From NCBI RefSeq assembly GCF_029784165.1, contig NC_073695.1:199404857-199468856 (forward strand): DNA of 64,000 nt. The letters run 5' to 3'. This stretch comes from Wyeomyia smithii. Lineage: Eukaryota; Arthropoda; Insecta; Diptera; Culicidae. Under the pieces are notes generated by a model. That model was not told the origin of the DNA. It ran no database searches and saw nothing but the letters and a program-made list of their open reading frames with translations. Positions 22,973 to 34,213 of the stretch are shown piece after piece (the first letter of the stretch is position 1; the number at the start of each line of letters is the position of its first letter). Made by a program: the position numbers and the translations under genes.

Positions 22973-25900
22973 ATGGTGGAATCTGTAGCAGATGAGTGCA
23001 AAAATCCTGACGATGGGCCGCAGAATGTTTTGGATGCCTTTGCCGTACAGGATCGGACACGGGTGTTCGAAATGATTCGGCAGCTTCCGGCATCTGAATT
23101 GGCGAATGAAGATAGATTCGAGGAAGCTTATCAAGAATATTCGGAAATACTTGGCAAATATCAAGAGCAGCCGCATCTTCTGGATGGAAGCTTAGAAGAG
23201 CTGGTGCACGCTATTTTAGCTCACATTCTTGACCAGGAACGAAGTCAGTTAGTGAAGCATAAAGCCGCAAAATATTTATACCAGATATGCAAGGTTCGTA
23301 CATTCAAAGCTTTTCAAAAATATCTTCCGCACGAGATTCGACATTTGAGCTTCGTACTCGGATATTTGGAACGTCAAGATCTGGAAGACTGGCAGAACTG
23401 GGAAACACGCTTTTTATGTTTGCTATGGCTTTCGATTTTAGTATTAAATCCTTTCGACTTGAGCCGATTGGACAGTGACGTTGGCGGCCGAGGGACGATG
23501 GAACGAATATACGAGGTTTGTCGAATAAACTGCTTCAAGGAAGATACTTGCACACCGATTGCAGCTTATTTGACTGCAAAATTCCTAATCAGACAGGATG
23601 TGAAGAAGGTATATTTGGCGGAATTCCTAGATTGGGCCAAGGCACCCGATATTGTTGTCGATCCTAAGATAGGTACACTTCTTGGAATTGCGTGTGTGTT
23701 GAAGCATGGGAAACGTGAGGACCTTTTGCCATACGCCGAGAATCTTGCAAACTGGATTTTGCATCTGGACTTCGAACAAATATCCAAGAATTTCAAGGTC
23801 TATAAAATCTGCATTAAAATTAGCCAGCGAATTGGAATGGTCCTCCTTCCTCCTCGAATCGCCAAGTGGCGCTATCAGCGAGGAGCAAGATCGCTTTTGG
23901 CGAATGTGCATAAACCTGTAACAGTTGCTTCGCTTCAAAGAGAATCTCCAAAACCAGATGAATCTTCACCGGATGAAGCAGATGATGATGAAGAGGTTCC
24001 AGCGGAAATTGAAGAGATTATTGAAAGGCTTTTGCTAGGATTGAAGGGTAATGCCACCATAGTACGGTGGAGTTCTGCCAAAGGTATTGGCCGTATTACA
24101 AATCGGCTACCGAAGGATCTTGGTGATGAAGTTGTTTCATCGGTTATTGAGCTTATCAATCCCTTGGAGCAGGATGACGCTTGGCATGGAGCATGTTTAG
24201 CGTTGGCAGAATTGGCTCGACGTGGCCTACTGCTTCCGGCCCGTCTCACGGAAATTATACCATTGTTGATGCAAGCACTGGTTTATGATGAAATTCTCGG
24301 ATATCGAAACGTAGGTCAGAACATTCGGGACGCCGCTTGCTATATGTGCTGGGCCTTTGCAAGAGCATTTCATCCGACTATCTTACAACCCTTTGTCGAG
24401 CAAATCTCCTCTGCCTTGTTGGTAACGGCTGTTTTTGATCGCGAAATTAACTGCCGCCGGGCAGCATCGGCTGCATTCCAGGAAAGCGTAGGGCGGCTAG
24501 GGAACTTTCCGCATGGAATCGACATATTGACGATGGCAGATTTCTTCTCAGTAGCTGTACGTAGTAATGCTTTTCTACAAATAAGTGACTTCATTGCACA
24601 ATTTGAAGAGTATAGACGAAAGCTAATTGGTGAGTTTTTTTTGTGTTTGTTTTGTGAATGAACCTGTCTGTTTTACTTTGCCATCTAATTTTCATTGCAG
24701 ATCATCTCACCACTCGTAAAATCAACCACTGGGACACGAATATCCGTGAGCTGTCCGCTCAGGCGTTAAGTAACTTTTCCAAACGGGATCCTGATTATAT
24801 GTGTAGCACAGTTTTGCCAAAATTGTATGACATGACAGAAACAACAGATCTGAATGCTCGTCATGGAGCAACACTGGCCATCGGAGAAATTGTTCTTTCA
24901 TTGCGAAAGTTACAGGGCGCAGACCAAATTAATCAATCATACATCAATGGACAAATTGTTGAGCGTGGTGGACAATTAGTGATAAAGTTTCGACAGCGCG
25001 GGCAATTTAAGGGTATGAGCGGAACTTACATGAAGCATGGCTGTGCAAGTTTTATCCAAAATTGTAGCGAGGCAGAACTTCCACTCAATGTTGAACAGAT
25101 TGGTAAGTGCCTGTAAAATATTTTTACTTCAATCGACGAATACGAATTTCTATTTTTTCAGAATCCTGGCAGCTTCTGTTGGATGAATCAATCATTGATG
25201 AAAAAACTACTACAAGGGAGCTTGCGGTGTGTGCCTTTTCAGCTTTCTGCACTGCATATTACCGTTCTGAGAATCCACTCAAACTAACTGGTCTAATTGA
25301 CAACTATATTAAAGTCCTTCGTGAAACTAAAGTCGAGCCTAAAGCACAGGGTATTGCTTCCGCACTCGGGGCTTTGCCTAAGTTTATGTTGGAACTTAGG
25401 CTCGCAGAAATTTTGAACGTTATTGACGAGAAAACAGTATTGCCGGAAATGTTTGCCGTTGGTTATAACCATTCGGAAATGCGACGAGATTGCATTAAAG
25501 CTTTGGCTAACATTGTGCAAACAGTTAATTTCACAGACGAAAAACTAGATCTCGCAAAAGTTTACAAAATTTATATGAGAGCTTTAGAAGAGTATGCTAT
25601 TGACAATCGTGGAGATATAGGTTCGTGGGTACGCGAAGCGGGAATTCATGCATTGCATCAGTTTTTGACATCCTGTCCTCCGAGTTTGTTAACAGCGGAA
25701 ATGGTTAACAAATGCATGGTCGCTATCGCTAAACAATCGGTTGAAAGAATCGATAAAATTCGAGCTGTTGCAGGAAAGATATTCGTTTCATTAATTTACC
25801 ATCAACCAGTAGTCCCACACATTTCACACAAGGATGAACTGAAGAAGATATTCCCTGAGGATACCACGGAAATCCTGTGGTTGTTTCCACATAACACATT

Positions 25901-26564
25901 CCCACTTTTTATACAGTTGCTAAATTTCCCAGAATATATGAACAGTGTAGCAGAAGGACTGATATTGTCGGTTGGAGCTCCCACCGAATCACTACATAGC
26001 TGCGCTGCTAAAATTATGAACGATTATCTGAAAACTCATGAAGATTTTATTCCTCACTTTGGAGAGACTGTCTTGAAAATTCTTCAAGAAAAAACTGTTA
26101 AAGATACGTTATTCATGACATCCACTTTCCAGTTTATTGCCGAATTGCTGTCGTCGTCAACGAACTCACGATTACTGCTGAATGATGAATCCTCACCATT
26201 TCCTGAGGCCATTTTTACTGTTGTTAACGATCTGGTTACCCACAGTAAAAAGTTCTTCAATTCTATACCCGTGTACTGCGCGCTTATGCTTGCACCACGT
26301 ATATGCAAGCGTGTTCTCAGCAAGCTAGTGATGTATTTAGGTATGCTGTGTGTCAATATCCGACGTGAAACTGCCCTCAAAATGTATGAAACATTGTTGG
26401 TGTACGGTGATCAAACTTGCATTCCGGAAGAAAACTTGGATGAAGTTTTGTCCAGCTTGAGTGAGGAGAAATGGGATGGAGAGCTGGAGGAGGCCAGGAA
26501 AATCAGGAATCAGCTCTGTGTTTTGTTGGGAATCAAACCACCAGTGACGAGGGCTCGAAAATGA
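22973..26564 (+). CDS. TBCD: Tubulin-specific chaperone D (tubulin folding cofactor D)
   Basis: Cytosolic cofactor that captures beta-tubulin and, with cofactors E and C, assembles the alpha/beta heterodimer. Three exons, 22973-24629, 24701-25102 and 25162-26564, joined by GT-AG introns of 71 and 59 bp, both phase 1, give 1153 residues, close to the roughly 1190 of the human protein. It is an all-helical HEAT-repeat solenoid. Family landmarks are PPRIAKWRYQRGARSL (about 300-315), VRWSSAKGIGRITNRLP (about 365-380), WHGACLALAELARRGLLLP (about 405-425), RDAACYMCWAFARA (about 450-463) and AVFDREINCRRAASAAFQE (about 485-505). The TFCD C-terminal domain follows at about 720-910. An acidic DEADDDEEVPAEIEE loop lies near 333-348. 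The start sits in the context AAAATGG and gives the family-typical N-terminus. The gene lies immediately downstream of a nest of inverted-repeat elements. Confidence 0.97.
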
Positions 26565-27574
26565 AGATTGACCGCTTGTGCTTAGAGCGGTAGTTTATTA
26601 CCGTTTGCTTATTCGAACATGGCAAATGCCATTCGCATTTATAATCTAGTTAACTTTTGCACACGCTTCCGATCATATGTTGAACGTATGTTTATTTGAT
26701 CAAATGATAAGGCACGTTTGGTTAGTTATATAATAGACCTACTAATTGTGTATTCAGTTATAAAAGCTTTTAAAAAACATAACAGAAATTTCAAAGGAAT
26801 AACATAGCCGAATTCCAACAACTGTTGATGTACTCTATTTTTTAGTTGAAAAAAAAAAGAGTTATAAGTTACGTTTTGTTCAATTTACCAGAAATATTTA
26901 AGATTGCATTGAGATTGTTATTTATGTCTGAGGAAGCCGACAAGATAAAATTATAGTTTACGATACGATACTTCAGTAAAAACAGTGGTAAGGCAAACTG
27001 ATTAAGGCATCTCCAATACTACCCGTTCTAAAATATAATGCATTCGCCTATCATCGTTCTCATATGAATTGTTGGGGTTATACCAGGCTGGACTTTTAAG
27101 TGACAATACGACCACCGCTCATATCTACGGATTCAAGAATAGATTGACGCAATACAGCGTGGTGCAGAATAGTGTGCGTGGTTTGAATTTTAGAGCACTC
27201 AAGTTTTTCAGAATCACTTGCGACTACTATTTTTCCGAAAGTGGTACGCTTTTAGCATAGTTACTTGGCTTCACTGTCTAAGACATTTTTTATGTGTAGT
27301 TTATTCCCTCTTACAAAACTTGCTTCGAAATTGAACGTGAAGTAATAATACAGTGCGCCTCCATTGAATGAAAAAAGTGATCGCGCGATCGTTTGTTTGC
27401 TATTATTCACTTGTTCACGGCCGAAAAATGGTATTACGTATTTACCTGAGAGTATTTACAATTTAATTTGAACTGTATAAATGAGCACTATAACATTTGA
27501 ATCTGATGCGAACGGAAACGAAAATAATAAAATGAACAACGCATATGGACATATCTAACATTCACTGACAGGTG
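26565..27574. other. TBCD 3' flank, no further gene
   Basis: Contains the presumed 3' UTR of TBCD. No canonical AATAAA was spotted close to the stop. Short frames are not convincing. Confidence 0.4.
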
Positions 27575-27965
27575 AGCAATTCCACAAAAAATGTCCCAGT
27601 TTTAGTAGTTTTCTTAATACTCTTTTTGATTTTACTGAAACTTTACATAGATGTTTCTATGGGCAAAAGATGCTTTTTTATGCTATTGGTTTTTTATTTT
27701 CGAGAAAGATGTTACCAAAAAATTAAAAATTGATTATCTAAAAAAGCGTATTTTTTTAAAATCTGATTTTTTATAAAAACTACAAAAGATTAGCTTAACA
27801 TTGATGGCGGTCCGAGCATGAAACTATAAAAAGGTTCTAATTTTCAGAAAAAATAAGAAAAAATAGAATTAGAACTTTTGGTTTAATTAGTTTAAAGTCT
27901 TCAGTAAAGTTGTAGACAGTAATTCTGTCCTGTCAGAAAGAATCTCTTCTTTTCAATCCGACAGG
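27575..27965 (-). repeat. Foldback-MITE family copy (third copy)
   Basis: Contains, inverted, the AATTCCACAAAAAA, ACTTTACATAGATG..AAAAGATG and TCTTCAGTAAAGTTGTAGACA blocks that match 61.55-62.15 kb and 6.4-7.0 kb. Diverged but recognisable. Confidence 0.6.
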
Positions 27966-27974
27966 TTTTACAGA

Positions 27975-28310
27975 AATGTTGCGAATACAACGTGCTCATA
28001 CATCACATCTTCATTGACTTCACGACGGCTCACTATACTGTTTGATCGAGAACAGCAATGACAGATCCTTCACGATAACGGATTTCCGGATAAACTGATG
28101 CGATTGATTGAGGCCACTATAGGGCTGCCTGTTTTGGGGCTCTCGAGTCGAGAAATAAGATGCTGGATTGTCTTGTTTGCTGTTATTCTTGGTTTCGCTG
28201 ATGATTTTAACGTCATCACAAGTAACTTCGTTACGGCGAAGTAAATCTACACCCGACTGAAAGCCGACGACAGACGGATCGGACTGCGGATAAATGCGTC
28301 GAAAACTTAA
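27975..28310 (+). pseudogene. RTE-clade RT fragment, heavily decayed
   Basis: Across several frameshifts the plus strand reads THHIFIDFTTAHYT-like text, then ILHDNGFPDKLMRLIEATIG and LGFADDFNVI, then RLKADDRRIGLRINASKT. These are RTE reverse transcriptase landmarks, as in the better copies at 13985-15660 and 30800-32150. Confidence 0.65.
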
Positions 28311-28539
28311 ATAGCAATAACTTTCATTTTACTGGAAAAGCTTCCTATTTTTCAAATATCACCTGCAAACTAGATATGACCAATGGACACCGGAAATGTT
28401 CCGGCTTTTAGGAGTGTGTGTCAAAATGCAAAAATCCTGCCAAAAACAACAACAATGCATATTTCTATAGTTCCTTGACGGATTTGATCGTTGGGCACCA
28501 ACGAGCTCGGAATGAATTCTAGTTCATTGGCAACATACC

Positions 28540-28740
28540 TTACCAATCAGACGAGAGCCGTGGCGGCTTATGCGGTATCAAGAAGTTGTAGCCATGTTGT
28601 TCGGTTTTGACTGTTTTTCGCCAGTTTCCCAGGCGTCTCATCACCCGCATGTCTCCTTCGATCTGGTTGAGCCATCGTGCACGCTGCGCCCCTTCATTTT
28701 TGATCACAGGGCTGTCATCCGGCAGCCTCCTCAAGGTTCT
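28540..28740 (-). pseudogene. Non-LTR retrotransposon C-terminal fragment
   Basis: The minus-strand frame reads GAQRARWLNQIEGDMRVMR followed by NWRKTVKTEQHGYNFLIPHK, which has the R-W-x-D/N-x-I..DL..L..NWR pattern of RTE-type ORF ends. No upstream part is attached. Confidence 0.45.
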
Positions 28741-29234
28741 CCGCGAGAAGCGTTGTTGTCTCGGTTCCGTAGGTGCCTGTCTTATCAGGGTTCAGTGCTG
28801 AAAAAAATCACCACCTAGAAACTCAAACAGACTGATATCAAGGCAACCTTTACGTCAAATATCTCTTCTATACACAAAAATAAATTGTAACATGACAACG
28901 GTCTCTAGACAGATCAAACTATTGATTTTCGATGAACACATTTGTTGGTATTCATTCCTTAGTCAAAGTTCACTGTCGTTTGTATGATGTCGAAACTGAA
29001 AATCATTTTCACCTTCACGGAACTGAAATTGAATACTACTATTCGTAACTTGTACTGAATGTTAGAATTGCGTTGAACTTAGATGCAATAGGCAATGTCG
29101 ACTTCTAGATAGACATTCATAGATAAATAAATCATAAATAGACAACTGAATAAAAACAAATAAATATAAATGATTGAATGCATGCATTATTATGATTATT
29201 AAATGATGTTTTCAAGAAAAATGTTTTCTGCACT
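28741..29234. other. Spacer, nothing recognised
   Basis: No supported gene or repeat boundary. Confidence 0.35.
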
Positions 29235-29395
29235 GGTTTATCCCAAAGAGCATTCCACTGTCGGAACTTGAACTTTTTTTGACACAGACTTTGCAACCAA
29301 CCGTTATATATACAAGACAATTTACAAGGCTAGTGCTATGATCCTACTGACAGTCTCTCCTGTAACGGGATTCGCTCGTATGATCTGCAACCGAC
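29235..29395 (-). mobile_element. Degenerate SINE200-like SINE
   Basis: On the minus strand the text CTGTCAGTAGGATCATAGCA and TTGCAAAGTCTGTG follows a decayed B box (CGAATCCCG). It matches the better copy at 12468-12665 through the body. No target duplication is evident. Confidence 0.65.
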
Positions 29396-29870
29396 TGTCT
29401 TACATCAGCTCTAAACATATAAAAGCACAGCAGCCATCATACCATTATAATATATAATATTTATTGAAATTCATCAACTAAGTCATTACGTTATTTTTTA
29501 TAAACGATATTTCTTATTTAAGTTTTACCATATATCACAATTACAAGTCTAAATGAAACTCAATCTATTGAAAACCGTTGGTATTCCAAAATATTCAGGC
29601 TGCCTTTCAATATAAGATATGCGTGCATCGAAGACTTGGACCATTTTCTTTCGATATTTACAGCAGTGTGTCAGGTGTTAATATACTTGTGGAGCTATTC
29701 ACTAGAGGATATTGCATGAGTTTTATATAATTTAAAAATTCCTTTTCATATAGAAACAAACAAAACATGGAACGGTAGACTGGTTTGGACAGATTATCTG
29801 AAAAATAAAAAAACAGGAAGAGTGGAGAAAATTAGTGATTTCTCAAATAATTAAGATTGTTTATTATCAC
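29396..29870. other. 3' flank of the small minus-strand gene
   Basis: Contains a polypyrimidine tract plus AG (TTTATTTTTCAG on the minus strand, near 29806-29795), which could serve as the acceptor of a further exon of the small gene. Otherwise unremarkable. Confidence 0.35.
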
Positions 29871-30136
29871 TCACTCAGTTACAACATTGTCCTTCCAACC
29901 GTGCGTTTGTAGGATCCGTTCGAACACCTCCCGATTCAGCTTCGCCAGAAGAATGTTTTCCAGCGTTTCTTTTATATTATGTCCTGTAAAATGTACGCTT
30001 TTCTAAAACACGGGTTTTAATGTCAAGCACTTTTTTGCATCGTTCAAAACTTGTAACCAGTAAACATACCTGCACTACGCTTTCTTGTTGTGATGTCACC
30101 ATTTTCACAAGAAAATCTTCCTCTATCGACACTCAT
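29871..30136 (-). CDS. Small two-exon gene, 59 aa, ENY2-like segment
   Basis: Exon 1 is 30136-30070 and exon 2 is 29983-29871. They are joined by an 86-bp GTATG..TTTACAG intron (phase 1). The product is charged and probably helical. Residues about 38-55 (REVFERILQTHGWKDNV) resemble the first helix and GWKD turn of ENY2/e(y)2, a SAGA and TREX-2 subunit, but the rest of that roughly 100-residue family is missing. The stop overlaps a consensus donor (GA then GTGAGT). If that donor is used with the acceptor near 29795, the next codon is again a stop, so both transcripts end in Glu. AATAAA lies only a few bases after the stop (29865-29860). It could be a truncated relative or an unrelated small protein. 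Confidence 0.55.
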
Positions 30137-30388
30137 TTTAGGTTTTTTTTAGAAACGGAATAAATATTTCTTAAAAACACTTCGAAAAAGTCAGCACGGC
30201 AAAGCGAAATTGATTCTTTAATTTTTGAGTTTCACTCTCCCGGTTGCTACGTTTGAATTGATGAATGAACCGAGCCGAAAATCTTCCGTTTCAATATCTC
30301 TCATATTGTATGTTCACTTTGAGACGCCGAGTAACGATAAACAATTTTGTTTATATAATTTTTATGTTAACGACTGGTACTGGTAATG
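30137..30388. other. 5' flank of the small gene
   Basis: Upstream region on the minus strand with no obvious core promoter motif, ending at the palindromic element. Confidence 0.3.
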
Positions 30389-30612
30389 CAAAGGTTGGTC
30401 TGTCTTTTGGCTTTCTCAGTCTTTATGAAGGAAAAACACGACAATTTAGCAAAATTGCCCGACGTTTCGGCCGTTTTGGTGGCCTTTTTCAAGGGAACTA
30501 AATTTCCCTTGAAAAAGGCCACCAAAACGGCTGAAACGTCGGGCAATTTTGCAAAATTGCCGTGTATTTCCTTCATAAAGACTGAGAAAGCCAAAAGACA
30601 GACAAACCTTTG
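30389..30612. repeat. 224-bp near-perfect palindrome
   Basis: Left arm 30389-30497 and right arm 30504-30612 are 109 bp each with about five mismatches and a 6-bp centre. Because of this symmetry both strands read the same protein-like text, so the open frames here are an artefact. Each arm contains GGCC, a short loop, GGCC (or GGCT), then GAAACGTC in the outward direction. Confidence 0.92.
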
Positions 30613-30799
30613 TTTATATAGTTTATCAGGTAGTGAAACCGATGGTCATGGCAACATATATCAACTACGTGCAGAAGTTGCAGAGTTTCATTGTTATGAA
30701 ACTCAAATGATAATTTGAACCACTGTCAGGGTTTAGTACAGCGTCAACTTCGTACGTTGTCGCACTCGACCCGGTCGAAGTGTCTTCCGAAGTGAAAAG

Positions 30800-32150
30800 T
30801 AGTCACGATTTCCAAACTGGATGCGTCTCTGGATCTCTGCTGGTGTTATTGTCGGCGGTCACCAGTGACCCTAAACACACGAACTCGTCGACCACTTCAA
30901 ACTCATCGCCGTCTACAGAGACTTGAGTTGGGAGGATGTTGCTCTCCTTGGACCGTCTCGCTCGCATGTATTTCGTTTTCGACGCATTTGTTCGCAGTCC
31001 GATTCGTCCGGCTTCGGCTTTCAGTTGGGCGTAATTTTCCTCCGCCATCGCAAAGTTACGTGCTATGATAACAAAGTCATCCGCGAAACCCAGACGCTGA
31101 CCAGATCTTTTGAAAATCGTACCCCTGGTGTCGATTCCCGCCCTCCGGGTCAAACCTTTAAGGGCGATGTTAAACAGAACACAGGAGAGTCTACCTAATT
31201 GTCTTAACCCTCTGCGCGATTCAAAGGGGCTTGAGAGTATCCCCGAAACACGCACGTAGAACATCACTTGCGCCATGGTGGACTTTGTCAAACGAGTCAG
31301 TTTATCCGGAAATCCGTTGTCGTGCATGAGCTGCCATAGCTGTTCTGGATCGACTGTACCATAGGCCGCCGTTAAGTCAAGAAAGATATGATGTGTGGGC
31401 ATGTTGTACTTGCGAAATTTTCGTAAGATCTGTCAGATTTGGAAGATCTGGTCCGTGGTGACACGGGCTCCCATGAATCCCGCTTGGTACTGGCCACGAA
31501 CTTCCTGGTTAAAGGTGATAGACGACGGAACAGGATTTGTGAGAGTATTTCGTAAGCGGCATTGATAAGCGAGATATCGCGTTAGTTGCGGCACTCCAGC
31601 TTGTCTCCCTTCTTGTAGATGAGGAAGACGACTCCCTCTATTCACTCGTCTGGCAGTTTTTCCTCCTCCCAAATCCTGAAAATGACCCATTGCATCGCCC
31701 TAACTAGTGCGTCTCTCCCATGTTTAGAGAGCTCACTAGGAAGTCCGTCTTTGCCTGCGGCTTTGTTGTGCTTCAGCTTCTCGATCTCAATAAGAACTTC
31801 ATGAACATCAGGGGCCGGTACTCGGTCATCTACTGCTGGTACTCCTGGGTCAGTTCATGCTGTGGGAAGGATCTCATCCGCGTCTTTGCACATGTCGGCT
31901 TACAGCACCTAGCCTCTGCGAAACTGGATTAACTGGATAGAAGTTCCGCGTACCACTGGCACGGTACAGCTGTTCCAGGTCCTCATGTTCACGATTCTCT
32001 TGATGGCGCTTCCTTCGTCTGAGAATCGTGGTTATGTCGTTCCGTGCCCGTTAGTAATTGGCCTTGTTCTGTCTAGTTGATCTACCCAGGTATACCGCCC
32101 AGGTCCAGTTCTTCTCATTCACCGCTGCCTCGCACTCCCCGTCATCAAAA
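30800..32150 (-). pseudogene. RTE-clade retrotransposon fragment
   Basis: The minus strand carries a long RT frame (31402-30803) with HHIFLDLTAAYGTVD (motif A), SRRGLRQLGRLSCVLFNIAL (motif B), RLGFADDFVIIA (motif C), GLRTNASKTKYM and EVVDEFVCLGSLV. Upstream pieces in other frames at 31690-31433 and 32150-31700 give YKKGDKLECRN and the pre-RT region. Frameshifts and stops in the upstream half show it is dead, and the endonuclease domain is absent. Confidence 0.88.
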
Positions 32151-32790
32151 TCGTTAAAAATCTGTCCACGTGGTATGTGGATGGCTCCTTATGCATTACA
32201 GAACGTTCGCTGATTTATTAAATTGCGAAGAGTCAATTTAGCCCACCACCGCATGGGCTTAGTTCGTAAACAACTATCTGGTATCTCTTTCTTACATGCG
32301 TTGTAAATCGCAATGACGTTTCTTTTTTCTTCGGTAGATTTGCACTGATCCAGTGGAATAAAGAAATTCGCGCATTCATAGGTCAGAATTCACCACAACA
32401 AAGCGCATACGCAAATGCGTTGCTATGACAATATTTACCCAGCGCATGCGCAAATGTTTTGTTATTCGCAGTGCAACTAGATCGACAATCGTCTCGTCAG
32501 TGGTACTTTCAATTGATTATAAATTGATTTTTTTGAAGTAGAATACTTCTCTCAGGAAGTTCGGCTACATAGGGATGTGAAATAAAAATCTAAAACCGAA
32601 AAAAGTGAAAAATATGTCCAATTTCAAATGCTAATAAATCGGTTAGTATTCGATGGATTTCCTTCGTTCTTGCAGCAATAGATTGGAAAATCTTCTGAGA
32701 TTCTTCCCAATATAAGATAATTGCAATTTTATTATTCACACTATTGTACTATTGAAAATAGTCAAGCCTTGTCAAAACGAAAAATTCGAC
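32151..32790. other. Spacer between RTE fragment and promoter-like region
   Basis: No supported gene. Two related blocks containing GCGCATACGCAAATGCGTT and GCGCATGCGCAAATGTTTT near 32400-32460 form a short degenerate direct repeat. Confidence 0.3.
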
Positions 32791-32795
32791 CTCTG

Positions 32796-32881
32796 ATTGG
32801 TCGTTATATGATTGCTTCCCAAGCACGGTCGACAGAATCATATACCTTGCAATTGAAAACATACTATTTGGCCTATATAAG
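32796..32881 (+). promoter_or_regulatory. TATA and inverted CCAAT box pair (promoter-like)
   Basis: ATTGG at 32796-32800 lies 74 bp upstream of TATATAAG at 32874-32881, a layout common in histone and other RNA polymerase II promoters. It lies about 210 bp upstream of the first histone-type stem-loop. Whether it is used is unknown. Confidence 0.4.
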
Positions 32882-33091
32882 AGCCTGTTTCAGCCGAAGC
32901 CGCTCATAATAGTTCTAGACAGCGACAACAGCAGTCGTCCTTCCTTAGCAGCAGCACTAGCCCTGTGGTTGGTCAATACGTCTCAGGAGCAGCGCGGTTC
33001 TTCTCAGCGTGTGTCGCCAGACTGATATTATTCCCTCGTGTTGGGGCAGCATGAAGATTGCCATAAGGAAATCCAATTTTGGAAATCAAAA

Positions 33092-33107
33092 TGCCTTTTT
33101 CAAGGCA
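33092..33107 (+). terminator. Histone-type 3' stem-loop 1
   Basis: TGCCTTTTTCAAGGCA is a 6-bp stem with a TTTC loop, fits the YYYTTYTNARRR histone consensus, and has an A-rich leader and an ATAAACAA follow-up. ATTGAAAG, resembling a U7 snRNA-binding downstream element, begins about 15 bp later. Confidence 0.65.
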
Positions 33108-34111
33108 AATAAACAAGGTCATTGAAAGTTAATAATTTTTGACAACGCAAGCAAGATTTTGTGTTGGATCCTAGCAATTTAAATTTGTCGCACCCGTCTA
33201 ATTTACTGAATGTGAAATAGCTTCCACAGTGCATGTTGTCCGTGTATCTTAATTCCTCCACTGTTAGGGCAGCTCAAAGGTTGTGATCAGCAACCGATTT
33301 TGAACCGCAAAATGCCTTTTTCAAGGCAAATAAACAAATAATTGAAGGTTAATAATTTCCTGGCATCAACACAAGCAGACATTCTGTGCGGGATGCAATC
33401 AAATTCTGTTGTAGTTGTCTAATTTTTACTTTATTTAGTAAACCCCCCACTGTAGGGGCAGCGCAAAGGCTGCGATCAGCATAACCGACTTTGAATAGCA
33501 AACTGCCCTGTTAGACCGGATTAACAAAGACAGTTAGTTCGACTATGCAGAGCTAATATGAAGTCGATGCAATCAATCAGAATTAACAGAATTTCGTCGT
33601 CTCCCAGCTGCCAAGTTGCAACATGATGCAACACGCAACAGCGAGCAAACGAAATCGCTTGATGTTACCGCAATAAGATACGGGTTAAAACCGTTGCGTG
33701 TGTGAGAGCACTGTCGGTGTTTATTCGCTGGATACAAAAATTAAATGCGAATTGTGGAATAATTTCTCTAAAGAACATTAGGAAATGGTAAAACTGAACA
33801 GAAAGGCGTGGCCTATTTCGAGTGTTTCTGAGAAAACTAGCTACATTAATAAGTCGGAAGGTGAGCTGGATGGACCGTCCACAACGTTGACAGCAGTAGC
33901 AGCAGATATCAGCACTCAGCAATAACAGACAATAGCAGCGTAGACAATGTGAAAACACCTTTCTATTGTGTTGGCCGTGCGCATTGAGCCTCTGCCAGGC
34001 TAAACGCGAAAAGCGGCGCGAACCGATTCGCCCGGCCGTAGGTTAATCGGCTATCGGCGTAACACAGAGATGCAATCAGCGTCATATCTGATTTTAAATT
34101 AAACAACAAAC
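33108..34111 (+). pseudogene. Repeated histone 3'-end-like units without ORF
   Basis: Four related units (ends near 33107, 33328, about 33510 and 34127) each show a GGGCAGC/CAATCAGC lead, a stem-loop or its remnant and an ATTGAAR motif. I searched the intervening sequence on the plus strand for histone C-terminal text (such as H2A, H2B, H3 or H4 ends) and found none, so these are either remnants of histone genes or duplicated 3' UTRs. A gene-like stretch at 33640-34060 is GC-richer than its surroundings but not recognisable. Confidence 0.45.
33313..33328 (+). terminator. Histone-type 3' stem-loop 2
   Basis: Same stem-loop sequence as copy 1, same ATAAACAA follow-up and an ATTGAAGG downstream motif. 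The preceding 60 bp (GGGCAGC..GATCAGCA..CCGATTTTGAA) are related to those before copy 1 and before a decayed copy near 33500. Confidence 0.65.
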
Positions 34112-34127
34112 TGTCCTTTTCAGGACA
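34112..34127 (+). terminator. Histone-type 3' stem-loop 3
   Basis: TGTCCTTTTCAGGACA is a perfect 6-bp stem with a TTTC loop, close to the classical metazoan histone sequence. It is followed by ACGAAACAA and an ATTGAAGA downstream motif. Confidence 0.72.
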
Positions 34128-34213
34128 ACGAAACAAATGAATTGAAGATTTAATATTTTCTTGTTCTGAGCTTTAACCAAAAGTTAACTATCTTAATTTG
34201 AAATCACATGTAC

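Noticed and set aside
22772..23176. 134-codon minus-strand frame
   Set aside because: Antisense to the TBCD first exon and 5' region; no family resemblance.
30265..30718. Similar open frames on both strands
   Set aside because: They arise from the symmetry of the 224-bp palindrome and have no independent coding support.
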